DNA of 16,835 nucleotides. Origin: Chelatococcus sp. (GTDB lineage Bacteria; Pseudomonadota; Alphaproteobacteria; Rhizobiales; Beijerinckiaceae). Numbering within the stretch: position 1 is the first letter of the stretch; every line of letters starts with the position of its first letter. This document shows positions 1 to 6,543 of this stretch, piece after piece. The stretch spans positions 1 through 16,835 of the forward strand of contig QFQY01000081.1 in NCBI GenBank assembly GCA_003248805.1. Reading direction: 5' to 3'. The translations under genes were made by a program, and so were the position numbers. The notes beneath the pieces were generated by a model. It worked only from the letters and a program-made list of their open reading frames with translations. It did no database searches and had not been told where the DNA came from.

Positions 1-2
1 AA

Positions 3-77
<75 letters not shown>

Positions 78-153
78 GTCCGCCACGGCTTTCGCCGGAG
101 GCTTCCGGAACAGGACCCTGCCAGAAGCGAGGACCGTGTTGCGAGGTGTGCGG

Positions 154-182
154 CTATAGCGGCTCGCTTCGCGCCTTGCAAG
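154..182 (-). promoter_or_regulatory. Sigma-70-type promoter for tRNA-Val
   Basis: On the minus strand, CTTGCA (177-182) is followed after exactly 17 bases by CTATAG (154-159). This is close to the alphaproteobacterial housekeeping consensus CTTGAC-N17-CTATAT. Transcription would start near 147, about 70 bases before the mature tRNA. The -35 box sits inside a perfect 16-bp palindrome (171-186). Promoter use is inferred. Confidence 0.6.
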
Positions 183-201
183 GCGCAAAACCACAAAATC
201 G

Positions 202-561
202 TCAGGCCGCGAGCAGCTTCTCCACCTCGGTGACGAGCTCGCGCAGGTGGAACGGCTTGGAAAGGACCTTGGCGTCCTTCGGAGTCTGCGAATCCGGGTT
301 GAGCGCGACGGCCGCGAAGCCGGTGATGAACATCACCTTGATGTCCGGATCGAGCTCGGTGGCGCGGCGCGCCAGCTCGATGCCGTCCATCTCCGGCATG
401 ACGATATCGGTCAGGAGAAGCTCGAACGGCTCCTCCCGCAGACGGTCATAGGCCGACAGCCCGTTGTCGAAGGAGGCGACGTCGTAGCCCGCATTCTGCA
501 GGGCCTTGACCAGGAAGCGACGCATGTCGTTGTCGTCTTCCGCAAGAAGTATCTTCGTCAT
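202..561 (-). CDS. cpdR: Cell-cycle response regulator CpdR (single receiver domain)
   Basis: This 119-residue protein is one receiver domain with no output domain, as is usual for CpdR. Visible residues are the acidic pocket E8-D9-D10, the phosphoacceptor D52 in the LLTDIVMPEMDG block, T80 and K102 (LSKP). In Caulobacter and rhizobia, unphosphorylated CpdR recruits substrates including CtrA to ClpXP at the cell pole, and the CckA-ChpT phosphorelay inactivates it. The protein ends in Leu-Ala-Ala, resembling a ClpX-type degradation tail; known CpdR proteins are themselves ClpXP substrates. I chose the ATG at 561 because homology begins at MTKILLAEDD; the open frame runs 24 codons further upstream without receiver similarity. 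The Shine-Dalgarno sequence is weak. It is divergent from the N-formylglutamate amidohydrolase gene, an arrangement I recall from other alphaproteobacteria. Identification is strong because long blocks match the CpdR signature. Confidence 0.93.
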   Translation of the reverse strand: MTKILLAEDDNDMRRFLVKALQNAGYDVASFDNGLSAYDRLREEPFELLLTDIVMPEMDGIELARRATELDPDIKVMFITGFAAVALNPDSQTPKDAKVLSKPFHLRELVTEVEKLLAA

Positions 562-707
562 GGGCCCTGTCTGTCCGTCCCCTTGAGGCCTGCCACGAAC
601 TATGAAGGCGGCCCTGGCGGGCGCCTTCCGCAATCCGGCTCCATCGCCCCGGGGGCCTGTCGCGCGGCAGGGTTAGCGGCCCTTCCGCAGCGTTGGAACC
701 ATGTCCT

Positions 708-735
708 TCTATAAGGCAACAATACGGTAAACAAT
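708..735 (-). promoter_or_regulatory. Possible cpdR promoter
   Basis: On the minus strand a TATAGA hexamer (708-713) is preceded after 16 bases by ATTGTT (730-735). This is the most AT-rich part of the cpdR/amidohydrolase intergenic region. It would give a leader of about 140 bases. I found no CtrA box (TTAA-N7-TTAA) in this interval. The match is only moderate. Confidence 0.3.
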
Positions 736-812
736 GCATGAATCCCGGCTTGTGCCCGTTCTGGAGGGCGGGCCTTCAACGATCGCGCTTTGTGTGCTTC
801 AGTTCCACCGAC

Positions 813-1733
813 ATGACCTTCTCCTCCGCCTCGTTCCCGCCGGGCCCGAACGACGTCGTCGCCGAGATCGAGCGGCCGTTCAGCCTGTACCAGCCCGCGC
901 TCCGGATCGTGCCGGTGGTGGTGGACGTGCCTCATGCCGGCCGCCGCTATCCGCGCGCCTTCGTCGACCGGTCGCGGCTGCCGCTGCGGTCGCTGCGCCG
1001 CTCGGAGGACGCCTATGTCGACCGCCTGTTCTCGCGCAGCGTCGCGCTGGGCGCGCCCCTCATGGTCGCCGAATTCCCGCGCGCCTTTCTCGACGTCAAC
1101 CGCGAGCCTTACGAGCTCGATCCCCGGATGTTCGAGGGGCGCCTGCCCTCCTTCGCCAACACCCGGTCGATGCGGGTCGCCGGTGGGCTCGGGACGATTC
1201 CGCGCGTGGTCGGCGACGTGCAGGAGATCTATTTCGGCCGGATTCCGGTCGAGGAGGCGTTCGCCCGCATCGACACGCTCTATCGGCCCTACCACGCCGG
1301 GTTGCGGAGCCTCGTGCAGCGTACGCATGCGACATTCGGGCATTGCATCCTGGTGGACGCCCATTCCATGCCGTCGGCGGGGCTCGACCGCGATGGCGGG
1401 ACCAAGCCGGACATCATCCTCGGAGACCGTTTCGGCACCAGCGCCGCCGCGCATGTCATCGACGTCGCGGAGGAGGTCTTCCTGCGGCTCGGTCTGCGCG
1501 TGACGCGCAACCGTCCCTATGCGGGCGGGTTCATCACCGAACATTACGGAGCCCCCGGGGCCGGCGTGCACGCGCTGCAGATCGAGGTGAACCGCGCGCT
1601 CTACATGGACGAGGCGACGCTGCTGCCGCATGCCGGTTTCGAGGCGCTGGAGCAGGCGCTGTCCTCGGCCATGGCGGAATGCTTCGCGCGCTGGAGCGGC
1701 TGGCTCGAGGAGTTCCGGCAGGCCGCCGAATAG
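813..1733 (+). CDS. N-formylglutamate amidohydrolase family protein
   Basis: This 306-residue protein belongs to the FGase/HutG family, which hydrolyses N-formyl-L-glutamate to formate and glutamate at the end of one histidine-degradation route. Family blocks in order are VPHAG with H41, DVNR at 94-97, VDAHSM at 181-186 (D182, H184), GDR at 204-206, ITEHYG at 241-246 and LQIEVNR at 255-261. These include the likely zinc and catalytic residues. No other hut genes are nearby, so the substrate could differ (another N-formyl or N-acyl amino acid); the family is often annotated from fold alone. The ATG at 813 starts about 20 residues before the conserved RPFSLYQP block. It lacks a clear Shine-Dalgarno sequence, and in-frame upstream ATGs at 693 and 738 would add a Cys/Trp-rich stretch without family character. 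It is transcribed divergently from cpdR. Confidence 0.85.
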   Translation: MTFSSASFPPGPNDVVAEIERPFSLYQPALRIVPVVVDVPHAGRRYPRAFVDRSRLPLRSLRRSEDAYVDRLFSRSVALGAPLMVAEFPRAFLDVNREPYELDPRMFEGRLPSFANTRSMRVAGGLGTIPRVVGDVQEIYFGRIPVEEAFARIDTLYRPYHAGLRSLVQRTHATFGHCILVDAHSMPSAGLDRDGGTKPDIILGDRFGTSAAAHVIDVAEEVFLRLGLRVTRNRPYAGGFITEHYGAPGAGVHALQIEVNRALYMDEATLLPHAGFEALEQALSSAMAECFARWSGWLEEFRQAAE

Positions 1734-1798
1734 CCGGCGCTCCCCGCGACCGGGCGGCGTATCCTGCCGCACCTCCGGGCAGAACATGCCCCGAGCAG

Positions 1799-1829
1799 AA
1801 AAAAGGGCCGCACACTTGCGTGGCGGCCC
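1799..1829 (-). terminator. Intrinsic terminator of the suhB-like sRNA
   Basis: A 7-bp GC stem GGGCCGC/GCGGCCC (arms 1823-1829 and 1805-1811), extended by three internal pairs around a TTGC loop, is followed on the minus strand by six T (1804-1799). No plus-strand T tract follows, so it acts only for minus-strand transcripts. Confidence 0.85.
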
Positions 1830-1891
1830 AAGTCTAGGGAGGAAACGCCCAAGGAGGGCAACGAAGGTTTGAAACAATCTCGCCTTCGCAG
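1799..1891 (-). ncRNA. suhB-family (MmgR-like) trans-acting sRNA
   Basis: On the minus strand this segment forms a complete small-RNA gene. From its 5' end there is a hairpin with arms CGAAGG/CCTTCG (1883-1888 with 1862-1867), a short GCCC/GGGC hairpin (1856-1859 with 1847-1850), a pyrimidine-rich unpaired TTTCCTCCCT stretch, and a strong terminator hairpin with six T. The pattern and position match the Rfam suhB family, known as MmgR in Sinorhizobium meliloti, where it limits polyhydroxybutyrate accumulation and binds Hfq. The family was named for its position beside inositol-monophosphatase/suhB-type genes, and here it is divergent from such a gene (hisN-like, 2093). The unpaired CCTCCC resembles an anti-Shine-Dalgarno element, suggesting that it blocks translation of target mRNAs. 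The 5' end is inferred from the promoter spacing and may be off by a few bases. The family call rests on recalled sequence, not a search. Confidence 0.75.
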
Positions 1892-1896
1892 TGCAC

Positions 1897-1925
1897 AATA
1901 GGACGGTGCGCCGCAAAAACGCAAG
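1897..1925 (-). promoter_or_regulatory. Promoter of the suhB-like sRNA
   Basis: Minus-strand CTTGCG (1920-1925) and CCTATT (1897-1902) are separated by exactly 17 bases, a good match to the alphaproteobacterial sigma-70 consensus. The predicted start near 1890 falls just before the first hairpin of the RNA, which supports both calls. Confidence 0.6.
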
Positions 1926-2092
1926 TGTTTTCGTCTAAAGTCTTATGAGCTATGCGTTAGATGCATAACGAGGCCCGAATTTGGGCCCTGAGCCCTTGTT
2001 CTGGCGGGTTTCTCCCGGCATCAGGTGCATGCTAACGGCCAAAGCTGGCCAGCATCGGTGCTGTGCGACAGTCGCTCCCGGGGGATGATTTC

Positions 2093-2875
2093 ATGAGTGC
2101 GGTCGATTTCGGCGCTTTCGTTGCCGATCTGGCGACTCAGTCCGGCCAGGCGATCCTGCCGTTCTTCCGGGCGCATCATGCCGCGGAGGACAAATCGGCC
2201 GGCGGCGTGTTCGACCCGGTGACCGAGGCCGACAAGGCCGGCGAATCGGTGATGCGCCATCTCATCAAGCGGCAGTTCCCGGCGCATGGCGTGCTCGGCG
2301 AGGAGTTCGGCAACGAGAACATCGACGCCGAATATGTCTGGGTGCTCGATCCGATCGACGGCACGCGCGCCTTCATCTCCGGGATTCCGGTCTGGGGGAC
2401 GCTGATCGGGCTGATGCGCTCGGGCTCGCCGGTGTTCGGCATGATGCACCAGCCCTTCACGGGGGAGCGCTATTCCGGCGACGGCCGCGAGACGCGCTAC
2501 GAGGGGCCGGGCGGTCCGCGCAAGCTGCGGACCCGCCAACTCGCCGACCTGTCGGCCGCGACCCTGATGACGACGACGCCGGCGCTGTTCAAGGGCGGCG
2601 AAGCCGAGGCCTTCGCCCGCGTCGAATCCCGCGTGCGGCTCTCGCGCTATGGCTGCGACTGCTATGCCTACTGCATGCTGGCGTCCGGGCATGTCGACCT
2701 CGTGATCGAGAGCGGCCTGCAGCCCTACGACATCGTCGCGCTGATCCCGATCGTCGAGGGGGCAGGCGGAATCGTCACCTCATGGGAGGGCGGCAGCGCC
2801 GCCGGCGGGGGGCGCGTCGTCGCCGCCGCCAACCGGACCCTGCACGAGGCGGCCCTCGCTCTCCTCGCTGGTTGA
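2093..2875 (+). CDS. hisN: Histidinol-phosphatase, inositol-monophosphatase family
   Basis: This 260-residue Mg-dependent phosphatase has the inositol-monophosphatase fold. It carries metal ligands GEE at 69-71 and DPIDGT at 86-91, and a C-terminal block in which the usual WDxAAG is replaced by PYDIVALIPIVEGAGG. The YDI-ALIPI form is typical of HisN, the histidinol-phosphate phosphatase of histidine biosynthesis in actinobacteria and alphaproteobacteria. A related inositol or nucleotide phosphatase (SuhB/CysQ type) is the alternative. The ATG at 2093 has GGGGGA at 2080-2085, seven bases upstream, and is preferred over an in-frame GTG at 2063. It is divergent from the suhB-like sRNA, and its last 96 bases overlap the convergent hydrolase gene. 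Confidence 0.85.
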   Translation: MSAVDFGAFVADLATQSGQAILPFFRAHHAAEDKSAGGVFDPVTEADKAGESVMRHLIKRQFPAHGVLGEEFGNENIDAEYVWVLDPIDGTRAFISGIPVWGTLIGLMRSGSPVFGMMHQPFTGERYSGDGRETRYEGPGGPRKLRTRQLADLSAATLMTTTPALFKGGEAEAFARVESRVRLSRYGCDCYAYCMLASGHVDLVIESGLQPYDIVALIPIVEGAGGIVTSWEGGSAAGGGRVVAAANRTLHEAALALLAG

Positions 2876-3859
2876 GGCGGGCGCCGCGTCGGCGTTCCTG
2901 CCCGGCGCGGCGTGATCCTCGCCGGGGATGAAGGCGTCGAACGCCGCCCAGAAGCGCGCGCGGATCGTGTCCGTCTCCATGAGGATCTCGTGGCGCGCCG
3001 AGGGCAGCACGAGCGCCAGTCCCGTCTTCAGGCGCGCGGCGAAACGCTCGATCGCGGGCGTCGAGACGACCGGGTCGTCTCCGGCGGCGACGATCAGGGT
3101 CGGAACCCTGACCTCCGAGGGGGCGGACGGCGCCGCCAGCCGCTTCATCAGGACGAAGGCGGTCCGGATCCAGGCGACCGTCGGGTCGCCGACGCTGAGA
3201 TGGCGGGCGGCGGCGGAGAGGCCGGCGTTGCGGGCGTAGCGGGCGGCGTCCCGCGTCAGCCGGTTGCCGTCGAAGGGCTTGGTGGCGATCGCGGTCTCGC
3301 CTCCGCCCGGCACGAAGGCGCGGCCGAAACCCAGCCAGTACAGCGTGCTCGCGAGGAGGCGTGCGGCCGTGCCGTGTCGGATCATCGCGATGTCGAGCAT
3401 CGGGGCGAGCGCGACGAGCCGCGAGACGGGCAGTGCGCCATGTCTCGCCGCGTCCAGGCAGAGCGCGGCGCCCATCGAATGGGCGAGGACGAAACAGGGC
3501 TCGGGCAGCAGCGCCTGCATCTGCGCGATGGCGAGCGCGAGGTCCGCCTCGTAGTGCCGCAGCCGGCCGACATGGCCCTTGCGCGAGCGCCTGACGAACC
3601 GTTGCGAGCCGCCCTGGCCGCGCCAGTCGAAGGCCAGTACATGGAAGCCGCGCCGGCGCAGCTCCGCCACGACTTCGCTGTAGCGCTCGATGAATTCGGC
3701 GCGGCCCTGGACGAGGAGCACGGTGCCGCGCACGGGCCGGACGGTCGGGCGCCAGCTGGCGAAGCGCAGCCTTGCGCCGTCGCGGGTCTCCGCGAACCAG
3801 ACCTTGCCGTGCCCCGGGACCGGAAAATCGGGATGGGCGAAGAATTCGGCCTCGGCCAT
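2780..3859 (-). CDS. Alpha/beta hydrolase, lysophospholipase (PldB-like)
   Basis: This 359-residue serine hydrolase belongs to the Hydrolase_4 / monoacylglycerol-lipase-like group. Visible features are the QGRAEFIERY block near the oxyanion hole (51-60), FDWRGQGGS (78-86), nucleophile S128 in AHSMG, acid D261 or D262 in AAGDDPVV, and H290 in SARHEIL. The likely substrates are lysophospholipids or monoacylglycerols; there is no signal peptide or membrane segment, so a cytoplasmic enzyme is inferred. The ATG at 3859 has GGAG six bases upstream, which decides against the adjacent GTG at 3862. The catalytic domain ends near residue 311. The remaining 48 residues are a low-complexity Ala/Gly/Pro/Asp tail, whose last 31 codons are antisense to hisN. 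A possible promoter (TAAGAT at 3904-3909, 17 bases from a weak -35 at 3927-3932) lies back to back with the hsp20 promoter. Confidence 0.85.
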   Translation of the reverse strand: MAEAEFFAHPDFPVPGHGKVWFAETRDGARLRFASWRPTVRPVRGTVLLVQGRAEFIERYSEVVAELRRRGFHVLAFDWRGQGGSQRFVRRSRKGHVGRLRHYEADLALAIAQMQALLPEPCFVLAHSMGAALCLDAARHGALPVSRLVALAPMLDIAMIRHGTAARLLASTLYWLGFGRAFVPGGGETAIATKPFDGNRLTRDAARYARNAGLSAAARHLSVGDPTVAWIRTAFVLMKRLAAPSAPSEVRVPTLIVAAGDDPVVSTPAIERFAARLKTGLALVLPSARHEILMETDTIRARFWAAFDAFIPGEDHAAPGRNADAAPASTSEESEGRLVQGPVGGGDDAPPAGGAAALP

Positions 3860-3926
3860 CACGGGCTCCGAAAACTGAGCGCCGCCTGGCGGGCTCGGGA
3901 TGCATCTTATCTCCGGGCGGGAGGCT

Positions 3927-3954
3927 CTTGAAAAGCCGAAAGACCTTCCCAGAT
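3927..3954 (+). promoter_or_regulatory. Sigma-32 (RpoH)-like promoter of hsp20
   Basis: CTTGAAA at 3927-3933 is the classical heat-shock -35 box. After 14 bases, CCCAGAT (3948-3954) resembles the -10 (CCCCAT-like). The predicted start near 3962 falls at the first base of the ROSE-like leader. The -10 is imperfect. Confidence 0.5.
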
Positions 3955-3961
3955 CAGGTTT

Positions 3962-4053
3962 GCGCAGGCCGGAACCGGATGCGCGAAACGTGAAACGGAC
4001 CTGCGCTCAGACCGAGGCAGGGCCTACCAGTGTCGCTTCTTTGGAGGACAACC
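3962..4053 (+). promoter_or_regulatory. ROSE-like RNA thermometer in the hsp20 leader
   Basis: The leader can fold into three successive hairpins. The first has arms GCGCA (3962-3966) and TGCGC (3980-3984), enclosing further CCGG pairing. The second has arms CCTGC (4000-4004) and GCAGG (4017-4021). The third buries the Shine-Dalgarno sequence: GTC-G-CTTC (4032-4039) pairs with GGAG-GAC (4043-4049) across a TTT loop, with one bulged G at 4035. TCGCT at 4033-4037 matches the UYGCU signature of ROSE elements, whose anti-Shine-Dalgarno strand also carries this unpaired or G-G-paired G. In Bradyrhizobium and other rhizobia such elements melt at heat-shock temperature and release translation of small heat-shock genes. 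The placement directly before an hsp20 gene makes this a strong prediction. Confidence 0.78.
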
Positions 4054-4527
4054 ATGCGTCATTTCGATCTTTCCCCGCTCTACCGCTCGACCGTCGGCTT
4101 CGACCGTCTGTTCTCGCTGCTCGATCAGGCGACCGGCGTCGAGAACACGCCGAGCTATCCGCCCTACAACATCGAGCGCACGGCCGAGAACGCCTACCGC
4201 ATCACGATCGCGGTCGCCGGCTTCGGCGAGAACGACCTCTCGATCGAGAGCAAGGAAAACGCGCTGACGGTGCGCGGCGAGAAGAAGCTCGAGGAGAAGG
4301 CCGAGAAGGCGGAGGTCCTGCATCAGGGCATCGCCGCGCGCGCCTTCGAACGTCGCTTCCAGCTCGCCGACTATGTGCAGGTGACCGGCGCGAGCCTTGA
4401 GAACGGGCTGCTCCACATCGACCTCGTGCGCGAGATTCCCGAGGCCAAGAAGCCGCGCCAGATCGCGATCGGCGGCGGCAAGGCCAAGGTGATCGAGTCG
4501 CAGGTCGAGACCGCCAAGGCCGCGTGA
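4054..4527 (+). CDS. Small heat-shock protein, Hsp20/IbpA family
   Basis: This 157-residue protein is an ATP-independent holdase that binds unfolding proteins in the cytoplasm. The N-terminal arm (1-35, FDRLFSLLDQ) is followed by the alpha-crystallin domain (about 37-128), beginning PPYNIERTAENAYRI and containing LTVRGEKK and the A-x-LENGLL block (113-120). A C-terminal extension carries the oligomer-bridging I-x-I motif (IAI, 137-139). Length and motifs fit rhizobial class A small heat-shock proteins (HspA/IbpA-like). The ATG at 4054 has GGAGGA at 4043-4048, five bases upstream; this site is the one masked by the predicted thermometer. It is monocistronic: its own promoter lies upstream and a strong terminator at 4566-4591 follows. 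Confidence 0.95.
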   Translation: MRHFDLSPLYRSTVGFDRLFSLLDQATGVENTPSYPPYNIERTAENAYRITIAVAGFGENDLSIESKENALTVRGEKKLEEKAEKAEVLHQGIAARAFERRFQLADYVQVTGASLENGLLHIDLVREIPEAKKPRQIAIGGGKAKVIESQVETAKAA

Positions 4528-4565
4528 TCCGATATCGGGTCGACATCGGCCCTTCTGCCTGAGCG

Positions 4566-4591
4566 AGGCGCCCCCGATGGGGCGCCTTTTT
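4566..4591 (+). terminator. Intrinsic terminator of hsp20
   Basis: A perfect 9-bp stem AGGCGCCCC/GGGGCGCCT with a CGAT loop is followed by a run of T (4587-4591). It lies 38 bases after the hsp20 stop codon. Confidence 0.93.
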
Positions 4592-4616
4592 CATGCCGGG
4601 GTCTTCAGGGCCCGCA

Positions 4617-5375
4617 TCAGGGCGCTTCTGCGGGCTTCGCGGCCGGGATGTCGTCCATGCGCAGGGGTGGCAGTTCGATCGGCGGCAATTCGATCGGCGG
4701 CGAGGCGGGGCTTGCCGCGCCGCCGCTCGCCCGAGCCAGGGGCGGCAGGCGCTCGGCGTCCTCGCTGCCCCGGACATCCTGCGGATTGACGAGCTTGGGC
4801 TTCATGGCCCCGGTTTCCGGCGTCGTAGGACCAGGGGAGGGCGCGGGCGGAGCGGCGGCGGGGCGCGGAACCACGCTCGCCGGTGCGCTCGCCTCGGCCG
4901 GCGGTTTCGGCGCGGGCGGACGCTGCGGCGGGAGCGGCACGAGGCGGCGGCCCCCGTCCGCGCGCGGCTCGACCCGTGCGATCTCGTCGGCCGGTGTCGC
5001 GGGCCGCGCGCCCGGCAGCGGAATCCGGTCGATCAGATCGCCGCTATAGGCATCGAGCAGCAGGCGCACGCGCCTGCCACGCGCGGTCTCGCCATCGACG
5101 ACATATGTCTGGCCGGAGCGCAGCGTCCGCTCGATGCGGGCCAGCCCGAATTCGCGGCGGGCGATGAGGCCGATGTCGCGCATCGGCAGCGTCGGCGGCA
5201 GGGTGGCGAGATAGCGAGGGAGCGGCCGGTAGCGGTATCCGTCGTCGCGCGGAAGAATCTCCTCCTCGTAGATGTAGTACTGCGCGGCGGCGGGGCCTGC
5301 CGCCACCGCGAGCGCGCCGGCCATCGCGAGGCCTGCCAGCGCCATCCGCCGGGCTGCGTCGGAACGCATCGCCAT
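4617..5375 (-). CDS. Secreted PepSY-like protein with proline-rich tail
   Basis: This 252-residue protein has no known function. It starts with a Sec signal peptide (RSDAARR n-region, Ala/Leu core, likely cleavage at AAA|Q, residue 31). A charged YYIYEEEILPRDDGYRYRP segment (33-51) comes next. Residues 66-116 (MRDIGLIARREFG to LLLDAYSGDLIDRI) resemble a PepSY domain, found in periplasmic protease-inhibitor and other envelope proteins. Residues from about 117 to the end are Pro/Ala-rich and disordered, with PIELPPIELPP near the C-terminus. The ATG at 5375 has GGAGGA seven bases upstream; the open frame continues upstream only by chance. It follows the threonine aldolase on the same strand with a 112-base gap containing a stem-loop. 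A periplasmic location is likely; any partner is unknown. Confidence 0.75.
   Translation of the reverse strand: MAMRSDAARRMALAGLAMAGALAVAAGPAAAQYYIYEEEILPRDDGYRYRPLPRYLATLPPTLPMRDIGLIARREFGLARIERTLRSGQTYVVDGETARGRRVRLLLDAYSGDLIDRIPLPGARPATPADEIARVEPRADGGRRLVPLPPQRPPAPKPPAEASAPASVVPRPAAAPPAPSPGPTTPETGAMKPKLVNPQDVRGSEDAERLPPLARASGGAASPASPPIELPPIELPPLRMDDIPAAKPAEAP
4666..4695. repeat. 15-bp tandem repeat, two copies
   Basis: Two adjacent 15-base units (4666-4680 and 4681-4695), differing at two positions, encode the doubled PIELP motif in the tail of the secreted protein. This is small, in-frame repeat expansion. Confidence 0.6.
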
Positions 5376-5440
5376 GCTTCGATCCTCCGGGTTCGTCGTC
5401 GCCGGCAGGAGTTTTCCCGGGCGAATGGGGCGCGCTTGCG

Positions 5441-5473
5441 ACCGAAAGCGGGACGCTTCCCGGGTTTTTCGGT
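5441..5473. repeat. Stem-loop between threonine aldolase and the secreted protein
   Basis: Arms ACCGAAA (5441-5447) and TTTCGGT (5467-5473) enclose an inner GGGA/TCCC stem (5450-5453 with 5458-5461) and a CGCT loop. It begins 15 bases after the aldolase stop codon on the minus strand. No T tract follows, so it may stabilise a 3' end or weakly terminate rather than act as a strong terminator. Confidence 0.4.
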
Positions 5474-5487
5474 GACGTCGCTCCGCC

Positions 5488-6543
5488 TCAGCCGGCGAGC
5501 AGGGCGGCCAGCCGGTCGACATCGTCCGGCCGGGTCGCGAAGGACATGACGAAGCGCGCGACGATCTCGTCCGGCGCGAGCGGCTCGCCGGGGGGCAGGG
5601 CGCCCGCCGTCCAGGTCAGGTAACCGACGCCGGCCGCATCGAGCCTCCGGCGCAACGCCGCGGGCAGGATGAGGAAGACCTGATTGGCTTCGCAAGGCCA
5701 GGCGAGCCTCGCTTCCATGCCGGGTCGCACGGCGCGGGCAAGCCGGTCCGCCATGGCATTGGCGTGGCGCGCGAGATCGAGCCAGTGGTCGCCCGCCAGC
5801 AGTGCCTCGAACTGGGCGCCGATGAAGCGGCCCTTGGAGACGGTGTGGCCGGAGCGCTTGCGCCGCCATTTCATCTCTTCGGCGGCCGCCGGATCGAAGA
5901 AGACGACCGCCTCCGCTGCCCATGCCCCGTTCTTGGTACCGCCGAAGGAGAGCACGTCGACCCCTGCCTTCCAGGTGATCTCGGCCGGCGCGCAGCCGAG
6001 CGTGACCAGGGCATTGGTGAAGCGGGCGCCGTCCATGTGCAGCTTGAGCCCGCGCGGGGCGACGGCGGCCTTCAGGGCCGAGATCTCGGCCGCGCTATAG
6101 ACGGTGCCGCATTCGGTCGACTGCGTGATCGACAGGGCCTGCGGCTGCACGCGGTGCAGCGATGCCTCCGGTATGGCGGCCAGCGCCTCGGCCACGGTCT
6201 CGGGCGCGAGCTTGTTGCCGGTGCCGGGCAGGCCGACCAGCTTGGCGCCATCGGTGAAGAATTCCGGGGCGCCGCATTCGCTGCCGGCGACATGGCTCTC
6301 CTCATGGGTGAGGATCGCGCCCCATGGCCGGACGATGCTGGCCAGCGCGAGCGCGTTCGCCGCCGTGCCGCTCGCGACGAGGAAGGTCGCGACCGGGTGC
6401 CCGAACAGCTCGGCGAGCCGTTCCTCGACGCGTCTCGTCCAGTCGTCCTCGCCGTATGCGGCGGCGGCGTCCGTGTTGGCGGCGGCCAGAGCCGCCATGA
6501 CGGGGGCGCTGGCGCCGACGGTGTTGTCGCTGACGAAGTTCAT
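5488..6543 (-). CDS. ltaE: Low-specificity L-threonine aldolase, PLP-dependent
   Basis: This 351-residue fold-type-I PLP enzyme cleaves L-threonine or L-allo-threonine to glycine and acetaldehyde. It begins with the family start MNFVSDNTVGASAPV. It shows VASGTAANALA (57-67, phosphate-binding region), THEESHV (79-85, the His that stacks on PLP), HMDGARF (169-175, with the PLP-binding Asp D171) and the Schiff-base lysine K204 in SFGGTKNG. Length agrees with the bacterial beta-eliminating-lyase/threonine aldolase family. I chose the ATG at 6543 because it begins the conserved block; a Shine-Dalgarno sequence is not evident. Its promoter probably lies in the AT-rich stretch around 6690-6760, which it shares divergently with the gltB upstream region. 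The gene symbol follows the E. coli enzyme; the exact stereospecificity cannot be read from sequence. Confidence 0.88.
   Translation of the reverse strand: MNFVSDNTVGASAPVMAALAAANTDAAAAYGEDDWTRRVEERLAELFGHPVATFLVASGTAANALALASIVRPWGAILTHEESHVAGSECGAPEFFTDGAKLVGLPGTGNKLAPETVAEALAAIPEASLHRVQPQALSITQSTECGTVYSAAEISALKAAVAPRGLKLHMDGARFTNALVTLGCAPAEITWKAGVDVLSFGGTKNGAWAAEAVVFFDPAAAEEMKWRRKRSGHTVSKGRFIGAQFEALLAGDHWLDLARHANAMADRLARAVRPGMEARLAWPCEANQVFLILPAALRRRLDAAGVGYLTWTAGALPPGEPLAPDEIVARFVMSFATRPDDVDRLAALLAG

Larger units (their letters stand above)
1734..2092. other. 359-base intergenic region with an sRNA unit
   Basis: No protein gene is supported here. The left two thirds holds a minus-strand sRNA unit (promoter 1897-1925, RNA 1799-1891). 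The rest (1930-2092) is the presumed hisN leader. It contains a 5-bp inverted repeat GGCCC/GGGCC (1972-1987) and a GCTGGCCAGC palindrome (2044-2053). I found no convincing plus-strand promoter. Confidence 0.6.

Noticed and set aside
171..186. Palindrome with a nearby T-rich stretch as a cpdR terminator
   Set aside because: On the minus strand the T-rich bases come before the palindrome, not after it, so it does not fit an intrinsic terminator.
562..633. An upstream start for cpdR adding 24 residues
   Set aside because: The extra residues have no receiver-domain similarity and CpdR proteins start at the M-x-x-ILLAEDD block.
600..1916. A 438-codon open frame antisense to the N-formylglutamate amidohydrolase
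   Set aside because: It is in exact antisense register with the real gene, has shadow-type composition, and runs through the sRNA terminator.
3860..3862. GTG start for the lysophospholipase-like gene
   Set aside because: GGAG is only three bases from the GTG but six from the ATG at 3859, which is the better start.
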